A DNA stretch of 61,386 bases from an uncultured Eubacterium sp. Its GTDB lineage: Bacteria > Bacillota > Clostridia > Lachnospirales > Lachnospiraceae. Of the stretch, positions 18,154 through 24,643 are shown one piece after another. Within the stretch, counting starts at the first letter, position 1. Each line of letters starts with the position of its first letter. Location of the stretch: the NCBI GenBank assembly GCA_947642745.1, contig CANRTU010000025.1, positions 1 through 61,386 on the forward strand, in the 5' to 3' direction. A model generated the notes under the pieces. It worked only from the letters and a program-made list of their open reading frames with translations. It had not been told where the DNA came from and did no database searches. The position numbers and the translations under genes are program-made.

Positions 18154-19617
18154 CTACAGCCGCAGTAAAGAAATGTTTAGATGTGTGCCTGCCAGGTAAT
18201 GGTCAAAAATCATGGATGCGGGCAGCAGCCGGATCTGGATATCCTGAAGGCCGGCGGTATGGAGCATATCCATGCGGACATATCCTTTTTCGATGATTTC
18301 TGTACCTTCTGTGGGCAGCAGAAAGCAGTTTTTTACTTCAGAGATGTGATGGGCTTCCAGGAACGGGCAGAAAGCCAGCTGATACAGATACTGTTTTGTC
18401 ACGTCTTCCACGCCGGGGTTTCCCCGCAGCGGCTGGTCCGGCTCCAGTGTAAGGAGATAATATTTGGCGTCCAGTATATAAAAATAATCCCGTCCCTGTC
18501 TGTGGCCGGCAGAAATGAGATCAGGAATCAGTGTCCTTCTGGCAGTCTGTACGGTATCGTATCCATACCAGACAGGCCGGTCAATGATATCAGAAAGCCT
18601 GGAAATATTCTGGTATTTTTCTGCCAGAGGACAGGAAAGACCCAGGCGGTCAGGCGGTGTGTCCAGCTGGTTCTGGAAAACACAGGCGCATGCATGCTCC
18701 CATATCATATGAAACGCAGTGGTTCCATACATACTGATTCCCTGTTCTTCATCCATCAGTTTTTTGTCCCGGGCGATATAGGTACAGAGAGTCCTGAGCA
18801 GATGCTGCTTTCCTGTATCAAACTGGATATTCAGCTCAGACCGGAGCCGGTCCAGGATGTATTCTTTTTCACCAAAATCAGTTAGTTCCTCTTCGGATAA
18901 TCTTAAAGGTTCCATTTCCAGCAACTCCAGCAGTCCGGACATTTCCAGCTGCCCGGAGCATTCAGTCAGGATACATTTATGGAGCCGGTTAAAATAATCC
19001 ATGTCATTGTCAATGGTGCGTTTTGTGTACAGTTCCATATAACAGGGACGGCGGCGGCAGACCATGGCAATGCTTTCGTCTATGGTTTTCTGCCAGAGGA
19101 CAGATCCCTGGCCGTTTATTTCCGTGATATCTTCACTATTATTATATATACCGTATGTATGATAATCGCTGATCAGGGAAAAAATTACTGCGAGCAGGTT
19201 GTGGTTTTTGTCATCACCGCTGTTATGAAACAGTGGAAGTATCTGTTCTTTGGAGTAAACGTACTTTTCCAGCACCCGGAGCACCTGCTTCATCTGAACC
19301 GCCGGCCCGTTTTCTGAAAGGATGTATTTGGGAAAGACTTTGATGATACGGCTGCCGGTAGTGATTAAGCCCACGTAAGAAAATACAAACAGTAATTCAT
19401 CATTTCCAACGGACGCATCAGCTGTTTCAATATCTTCTTCTGTCAGATCAGACAGTTCTTTCTGGGAGATCGTGTGTCTGACAGTTTTTAGCACGCCGCA
19501 GTTTTTTAGTTTTTCAATAAACTGACTGATTCCTGTTTCATCAAACTCAAACAGATGTCGCAGATCGCCTTTCGTATATCTTTGCTGCTCCCGTATAAAT
19601 CGTGAGATGATTTTCAT
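18154..19617 (-). CDS. McrC / LlaJI-R2-like restriction nuclease subunit
   Basis: This 487-residue protein is probably the nuclease partner of the AAA+ protein encoded next to it. The C-terminal third has LIPDLI followed about 15 residues later by YFYILDAKYY, the D..DAK arrangement of a PD-(D/E)XK nuclease as in McrC and the LlaJI family. The N-terminal ~60 residues look like a winged-helix domain. GGAAAGGAG precedes the start. It lies 191 bases downstream of the mcrB-like gene on the same strand. No DNA methyltransferase is nearby, which favours a modification-dependent (type IV) system over a complete LlaJI-type system. Confidence 0.8.
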   Translation of the reverse strand: MKIISRFIREQQRYTKGDLRHLFEFDETGISQFIEKLKNCGVLKTVRHTISQKELSDLTEEDIETADASVGNDELLFVFSYVGLITTGSRIIKVFPKYILSENGPAVQMKQVLRVLEKYVYSKEQILPLFHNSGDDKNHNLLAVIFSLISDYHTYGIYNNSEDITEINGQGSVLWQKTIDESIAMVCRRRPCYMELYTKRTIDNDMDYFNRLHKCILTECSGQLEMSGLLELLEMEPLRLSEEELTDFGEKEYILDRLRSELNIQFDTGKQHLLRTLCTYIARDKKLMDEEQGISMYGTTAFHMIWEHACACVFQNQLDTPPDRLGLSCPLAEKYQNISRLSDIIDRPVWYGYDTVQTARRTLIPDLISAGHRQGRDYFYILDAKYYLLTLEPDQPLRGNPGVEDVTKQYLYQLAFCPFLEAHHISEVKNCFLLPTEGTEIIEKGYVRMDMLHTAGLQDIQIRLLPASMIFDHYLAGTHLNISLLRL

Positions 19618-19808
19618 GGATTCCGCTCCTTTCCGGCGGATAACAGTATAACTGGTCCAGATACCTCATTGTTTCGAAGGACTGATCTTTGGATCACACG
19701 TGCCGAAAATCCCGGGCGCAGGAGCTGCGGCGTCTCCGGCTTCTGGCAGGAATATCTAAAATCATTCCCGGGGAAACAGCGGGCTCTTCAAACTGGTTAT
19801 ACGGTTTT

Positions 19809-21941
19809 TTATTCTGTTTCCTGCCGCCGGTACAGGGCGGTAAAATCCGGTCCGAAAATTTCGATTCCGATCCGGTCAAAGGCTTCACAGACAGAGGAAT
19901 ACCGCCTGGCGTCGCATCCGGCGAACAGCTTATGCCGGTATTGTCTTGCCGCATCTTCATACAGATACATCAGTACTTTATTTCTGAATGCCCGGATAAA
20001 TGCTGCCTGATCCGCAAAATAGCCGTTTTCCATAGTGTGCACTGCCCTGCCGGACAGAAAGAAAGGGCCCATCAGTTTGTCTTCATTTACGTTGAGCTCT
20101 GTCGCCAGCTTTTCATTAATGGCTTTCCGCAGCTGGTTCCAGCGGATTTCCATGGCGTGGGTTCCCCGGCCCAGAACGACAGTGCCGTCATTCATGGCAT
20201 CTTCTCCGTCGTTAATGCCCAGATATTCAAAGTCCCAGCGCCGTTTAAATGCGGTATCCATGGGAAAAACGCCCTGATCCGCACTGTTCATTGTGGACCA
20301 GATAAACATATGATCCGGAAGCCGGATGCTGGCCCAGTTGTCCGGTGTCCCGCCCAGCTCTCTGGCAAGGTAGTTCCGGATCTCTTCAGAGGTCTGGATT
20401 TCATATTCACTGACGCCGCTTTCGTCCCGGTCCAGCAGTTGGAAAATATCCCCAAATACGGATGCGGCCCTGGCCCGGTTTATTTCCTCGATCAGCAGCA
20501 GGAATGGACTGGCAGGAAGAATAGTTTCTCTGACCAGATCCGCGATTTCCTGACTGACCCGCCCGTAACTGCGAATATTAGGATGAAAAGGCTTCAGTGT
20601 TTCGTAATCAACGACCGGATGATGGCAGGATATATAATCAAAGCGAATCAGCGCCAGATTTATTTCTGGTTTTCCGATAATGGTACCAATGGCATAGATA
20701 CCGTTGACATATTCCGGTTTTGCATTGGATACATATATCAGCGCCAGATCGCCCGGTCCGGAGTTTCTGGGAGCCTGGAAAAATTCTGTCTGCCCGGGAT
20801 GGGTGATTTCTTCAAATAAATCCCACTTTTCTTCTGTACCGGGCGGATTGGGATTTGTAGGAAACATATAAATGTTTTCCGCCTGTTCCAGCAGCTGGTA
20901 AGTTTTTGTGATCTGCTGGCTGTTTTTCATGGCGTTTACATAGACCCGCATAAATGGACCGGGGACGAATTCATACCGGATTTCCCCGGAAGCGTCTGTA
21001 ACAGGTTTGTAGCAGCCGGCCAGCTGTGAGTAGGTATAATCGGAATGGAAGGTGACACGTTCCATATGACTGGCCGCACTTTTGAGCAGCGCTCCGGCTT
21101 CCTGCTGCAGCTGATAACTTTTGCCGGTACCGGGAGCGCCAAAAACGATCCGGTTGCGTGCATAGTCTGTTTCAAAATACGTATTGTATACAGGGCTGAT
21201 ATATGCATGGGAATCAGCCGGATCTTTCTGTGAAGTATCTCCGGGGACATTGTCCGTATGGATGGTATCTGGCGGCAGGACAGTTACGTTTCTGGATTCT
21301 GTATACAGGGTGTCGTCATTGACATAGGCATAGGTGATGGTGGCCACATAGGACTGGCTGGCGTTTACCAGATTCAGGGTGCCTAATACCGGAGAGAGGT
21401 AAAAATCATTGGTCCGTTCAATGCCTTTGCCGCCAAGCCACCATTTGTCGTCTGTGACAAAACGCAGCAGCAGTTTTGTGTTTTTACGAATGTCTTCCCA
21501 GGTCTGGCCGGCCCGTTGCAGATATTTTATCATACAGTTTTCAAATTTTGTCCGTAGATCCTGCTGCCCGGCGGATTTCAGACCTTTATATATATCTTTT
21601 TTTTCCATTGGCGTGCCGTCAGGCCTGATAAAATCCATCTGGTATGTTTCCAGCATCTGTTCTGTTATCGTGCGGTACTTTACAATTTCCCGGATCAGGG
21701 GCACCGGCCAGGCGGCCAGAACAAACCACTGGTTGGGAGCGTAAATCTTCTGACCGGAAGCATTGGTAATTACAGCGGTCGCCTGCCGGTATTCCACCCG
21801 GTTTCCGGCTGCGGCCACATTTTCTGAAAAAGCTTTTTTGAATTCCGGACTGAGCCGGATATCTTCATAGTCGTATAATTTTATTTGTGCCCGAATCTGG
21901 TTTACGATTTCACCCAGGTCACGGAGCAAATGATCTGGCAT
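19809..21941 (-). CDS. McrB-like AAA+ GTPase/ATPase of a restriction system with an EVE-like insert
   Basis: This 710-residue protein is the motor of the McrBC-like pair. Residues 1-255 are an N-terminal region of unassigned fold, presumably DNA-binding. Walker A is GAPGTGKS (268-275), the Walker B/McrB signature is LLLIEEINRA (481-490), and MNSADQG (551-557) matches the family's MNTADRS motif, followed by TAFKRRWDFEYL. The Walker A-B distance is about 205 residues, far longer than usual. The extra part (about 355-455) reads IYMFPTNP, then GPGDLALIYVSN and GIYAIGTIIGKPE, which resembles an EVE/PUA-like domain that reads modified bases. The rest of the core continues normally on both sides, so this looks like an insertion. 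AGGAGG precedes the ATG. Confidence 0.85.
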   Translation of the reverse strand: MPDHLLRDLGEIVNQIRAQIKLYDYEDIRLSPEFKKAFSENVAAAGNRVEYRQATAVITNASGQKIYAPNQWFVLAAWPVPLIREIVKYRTITEQMLETYQMDFIRPDGTPMEKKDIYKGLKSAGQQDLRTKFENCMIKYLQRAGQTWEDIRKNTKLLLRFVTDDKWWLGGKGIERTNDFYLSPVLGTLNLVNASQSYVATITYAYVNDDTLYTESRNVTVLPPDTIHTDNVPGDTSQKDPADSHAYISPVYNTYFETDYARNRIVFGAPGTGKSYQLQQEAGALLKSAASHMERVTFHSDYTYSQLAGCYKPVTDASGEIRYEFVPGPFMRVYVNAMKNSQQITKTYQLLEQAENIYMFPTNPNPPGTEEKWDLFEEITHPGQTEFFQAPRNSGPGDLALIYVSNAKPEYVNGIYAIGTIIGKPEINLALIRFDYISCHHPVVDYETLKPFHPNIRSYGRVSQEIADLVRETILPASPFLLLIEEINRARAASVFGDIFQLLDRDESGVSEYEIQTSEEIRNYLARELGGTPDNWASIRLPDHMFIWSTMNSADQGVFPMDTAFKRRWDFEYLGINDGEDAMNDGTVVLGRGTHAMEIRWNQLRKAINEKLATELNVNEDKLMGPFFLSGRAVHTMENGYFADQAAFIRAFRNKVLMYLYEDAARQYRHKLFAGCDARRYSSVCEAFDRIGIEIFGPDFTALYRRQETE

Positions 21942-22037
21942 TTTAAACGCCTCCTTCGTTCCGGAGCTGTCTACTTTATTTCCGGTATAAATGTTTAATT
22001 CTGCTTTTGCGGATAATTTCAGGATTTGCCGGTACTA

Positions 22038-22250
22038 CAGCGTGTTTGAAAAATCATTCCCAGCATCTGTACTTCCCACTTTGTACCCTGAAGGGCATGA
22101 TACGGATTATTTTACCCAAATTTAGTCAATGTAGCCCGCTATATCATGCCCTTTGGGTACACCTCCTAAATTTGGGTAAAATCCTCCATAGCATCATGCC
22201 CTTTAGGATACAAACTGTGAAGCACATATACGAAAAGGTTATCTTCAAAA
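22038..22250. repeat. Repeat family A, copy upstream of the mcrB-like gene
   Basis: It begins CAGCGTGTTTGAAAAATCATTCC and has the internal pair TTGTACCCTGAAGGGCATGATA / TATCATGCCCTTTGGGTACA in inverted orientation. A second internal inverted pair, TTTTACCCAAATTTAG / CTAAATTTGGGTAAAA, lies within the copy. The right end is degenerate. Outside this copy and the transporter remnant, 21942-22469 contains nothing I recognise. Confidence 0.8.
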
Positions 22251-22324
22251 ATTCCTTTACTCCATCATTATTATAACCTCCGGTGATTATTTTTTCAACC
22301 ACGCTCCGGGAAGACGACCGCCTT

Positions 22325-22477
22325 TCAAAAATAATTGTACAGTTTCCAATGCCTGAATATCAGATATACCGTCAGAATAAGCGTGAAGAACTCCGCAAGC
22401 GGGACTGCCAGCCATACACCTGTTACTTTCCAAAATTCCGGCAACACCAGAAGAAACATCGTAATAAACCTAACCTT
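22325..22477 (-). pseudogene. C-terminal remnant of a MATE-family transporter
   Basis: Read on the minus strand, about 50 codons give FITMFLLVLPEFWKV, then TGVWLAVPLAEFFTLILTV and YLIFRHWKLYNYF before a stop. This matches the last two helices of MATE efflux proteins (the GVW.A.PLAE element). There is no start codon or upstream part: the reading enters directly from the 3' end of the cupin gene in a different frame. It is best explained as the surviving end of a gene whose body was deleted together with the end of the cupin gene. Confidence 0.7.
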
Positions 22478-22820
22478 GAGGTGCTTTATGCGGTATGCCT
22501 ATGGGAAATATGAATATTACGGCCGCTTCATAGGGCAATTCCACACCGTCATTTACGCATACGCCTGTACCAGAGATTACTTCATGCGTTTCCAGTTGTT
22601 TCCCGTGGATATGACTGCCAATCTTTTTATCAGGGGCTATCCTCACAAGATGGTAACGGAATTGTCCGTCTGTCTTTTCAGATGTGATAATAGCTTTAAA
22701 CTCTACACCCTCGAAAGCAGGATGTTTCGACCACGGGATGGCATCAAAGGTAACTGTGGCATCTGGTAACAGCAGCTTTCCACCTTCATTGTACTTTTCA
22801 AACAGATTTTTGTAATTCAT
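22470..22820 (-). CDS. Cupin-domain protein with a truncated, scarred C terminus
   Basis: This 116-residue cupin has metal-ligand-like residues in GSHIHGKQLETHEVISG and the closing strand FIFPIGIPHKA. A normal family member continues a further ten or more residues of strand after GIPHKA. Here the reading runs to PQG and stops, exactly where MATE-derived sequence begins in another frame. The ATG at 22820 is preferred because AAGGAAG lies eight bases before it; an in-frame GTG lies three codons upstream. The role is unknown, and it may no longer be functional. Confidence 0.65.
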   Translation of the reverse strand: MNYKNLFEKYNEGGKLLLPDATVTFDAIPWSKHPAFEGVEFKAIITSEKTDGQFRYHLVRIAPDKKIGSHIHGKQLETHEVISGTGVCVNDGVELPYEAAVIFIFPIGIPHKAPQG

Positions 22821-23015
22821 CTCAAACACTTCCTTTCAATTTTTTGGCAATTCACCTGACTGCTTACATCATACCAGCAGGTTTATGATTTGAATTGAAA
22901 AAATTGCGGAATACAAAACAGAGATGGTGAGTTACCGCACCCGGAACAATCGTATAGCCGCCGCAGGAAGAAACATTGATAAGCTGTGTCCCCTCTAAAA
23001 AAATCACATCCTTTT

Positions 23016-23099
23016 TTAGAAATCCCTTGTTTGCAGGTCCGTTCCGTTATTCTGTTTCTCAGTCCGTGAGAGTAACACGATACACTCCACATGTTCACC
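23016..23099 (-). pseudogene. Displaced 3' end of an rlmD-type gene
   Basis: Read on the minus strand this gives EHVECIVLLSRTEKQNNGTD and then LQTRDF before a stop. It matches the EHVESIVLL segment near the end of RlmD proteins, including the one encoded at 24644-26899. No upstream part of the gene is present. It contains the left copy of the 24-bp duplicated sequence and is interpreted as the chromosomal end displaced by integration into rlmD. Confidence 0.6.
23074..23097. repeat. Left copy of the 24-bp attachment-like sequence
   Basis: It matches 21 of 24 positions with 24945-24968. The two copies lie 1.87 kb apart in the same orientation, as expected for element attachment sites. Confidence 0.6.
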
Positions 23100-23162
23100 A
23101 TTGTCCAAACTACTGCCCCCTTGCTATCGCAATAATTATTCTCTTAGTTTCCCGCTTATAAA

Positions 23163-23603
23163 CTACTCTGTAATAACATTCATTATCTCAATTTTAAGCG
23201 TTTCATTTTGCTCATATGTGCCGTCCATAATAGCTGTCATTATTTTATGGAGAAGTTCTTTACTTATTTTTCCTTCAGCAACATGATAACTAATATTTTC
23301 TGTAATTGACATAAAGTTCTTTGCAATTCCCATGTACCCATTAAATAGTAGAAATTGTAACGATAACGTGATTGCAAGCCTTTTATTGCCGTCAGCAAAA
23401 CAGTGAAATTCACAGGTACAAAAGAATAAATGTGTCAGCTTATCCACGAATGTCGGATAATATTCATCGTTTTGTATATGCTGCAAAACACTGTCAAGCT
23501 TTCCAATATCCAGGTATTCATAGATTCCACCGCCACTGTATTTGATGGTCTTTTTATGTATTACCTCTGCTTGTTCGAGCGTTAAATAAATAATCCCGTC
23601 CAT
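23163..23603 (-). CDS. Fic/Doc-family protein (probable Doc-type toxin or nucleotidyl/phosphotransferase)
   Basis: This 146-residue small Fic-fold protein has the active-site motif HCFADGNKR, in the Doc-like class where the last motif positions are NKR. Doc proteins inactivate elongation factor Tu by phosphorylation; other Fic proteins transfer AMP, so the exact chemistry is not fixed by sequence. It starts one base after the stop of the RhuM-like gene, so translation is coupled. No separate Phd-type antitoxin is visible; the RhuM-like protein may play the controlling role. The base composition is visibly more AT-rich than the flanking genes. Confidence 0.85.
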   Translation of the reverse strand: MDGIIYLTLEQAEVIHKKTIKYSGGGIYEYLDIGKLDSVLQHIQNDEYYPTFVDKLTHLFFCTCEFHCFADGNKRLAITLSLQFLLFNGYMGIAKNFMSITENISYHVAEGKISKELLHKIMTAIMDGTYEQNETLKIEIMNVITE

Positions 23604-23604
23604 T

Positions 23605-24621
23605 TTAATCCCGCTCCTTTAACCTGCGTAAAACTTCTTGATTTTCCTGCATCAGCTTGTCCAATTCATCCCCTGCAACACCCAGAAATTTCTCATATTC
23701 ATCTTTATCCAGAGGTTGTATATACTCTGATAATTGATAATGAAAGGCATCCCTTAGTGCCATATCACGACTCGCCATTTTTACTCGTCCGCGTTGGATG
23801 AGTGGCTTCCATAGTGCCATATTTTCAAAACGTCTAAACAATTCTTCCGCTTCCTGTTGTGTTAAAATATGATCCACTCGTTCATATTCACACTTTATAG
23901 CGTCGGCAAGACCGCTCTCATAGGCTGCGATAATATCCAATATTTCACTATAAAAAGTGTCTCGAACCTTATCATTTGCTTTCAAATCCAAAATTTTCTT
24001 ATACTCTTTTGCTTTTTCCCTAAATATACTTACATATATCATATCAGTAAAATGAGCATATTTATATCGATTATCTTCCACATAGTTTTTTAACGCATCA
24101 GTAAATTGCCTACGGTAATTATCTTCTTGCAAAGAAGAAAAAACAAAATCTTTATCCCGCTGGTTAATATATTTTGTTCCGCCGCCTGTCTTACAATTAA
24201 TAAGGTCAATAACTATATCCAACATCAACTGTCGCAAGGCTCTTGCTTTATCACTTTCAGATAAAAGCATAGCCATATTCAAAAATGCACGAAAATCAAA
24301 TACTCCAAGCACTGTTGTTTTGGTAGGGACACAAATGTCCTTACCAGAATCCTTTGCGGATTCTAAAAAATCTTTTAATTTTTTCCCACGAAGCACCTGA
24401 TAGCCATTTGCAGAAAGTTCTTCTCCATTTTGTTCCAAATAGCGACTAATTGTTCTTATATCAACTTCAAAAAAATTAGCTGTCATTTCGCGAGTTACAA
24501 AGATTTTACCATCCCATAAAATACCGTCTATTCCTGACTTCTGTTGTATTTCGTCAATGGCAATTTCATTATTTAATATATTTTGTCTGTCCAGCCTGGA
24601 ATTTGTTAAATCTTTTGCCAT
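23605..24621 (-). CDS. RhuM-family DNA-binding protein partnered with Fic
   Basis: This 338-residue protein is of the RhuM (virulence-protein) type, often found beside or fused to Fic/Doc domains on mobile elements. Residues ~40-90 read as a winged-helix-like DNA-binding region (FVTREMTANFFEVDIRTISR). The central segment DKARALRQLMLDIVIDLIN is the conserved core, and a charged helical C terminus follows. The ATG at 24621 is chosen over one six codons upstream because AGGAGG lies six bases before it. It begins 22 bases after the end of rlmD and probably shares its transcript. Its function is not established; regulator or antitoxin of the Fic protein is inference. Confidence 0.75.
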   Translation of the reverse strand: MAKDLTNSRLDRQNILNNEIAIDEIQQKSGIDGILWDGKIFVTREMTANFFEVDIRTISRYLEQNGEELSANGYQVLRGKKLKDFLESAKDSGKDICVPTKTTVLGVFDFRAFLNMAMLLSESDKARALRQLMLDIVIDLINCKTGGGTKYINQRDKDFVFSSLQEDNYRRQFTDALKNYVEDNRYKYAHFTDMIYVSIFREKAKEYKKILDLKANDKVRDTFYSEILDIIAAYESGLADAIKCEYERVDHILTQQEAEELFRRFENMALWKPLIQRGRVKMASRDMALRDAFHYQLSEYIQPLDKDEYEKFLGVAGDELDKLMQENQEVLRRLKERD

Positions 24622-24643
24622 ACTTAACCTCCTGTTCAACGAG

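Noticed and set aside
19740..19800. A further family A repeat end between the mcrC-like and mcrB-like genes (ATCTAAAATCATTCCC)
   Set aside because: Only a short stretch resembles the left end and no right end or internal module is found; chance similarity cannot be excluded.
22335..22769. Plus-strand open frame of 144 codons
   Set aside because: It lies opposite the cupin gene and the MATE remnant, which explain the sequence; no ribosome site.
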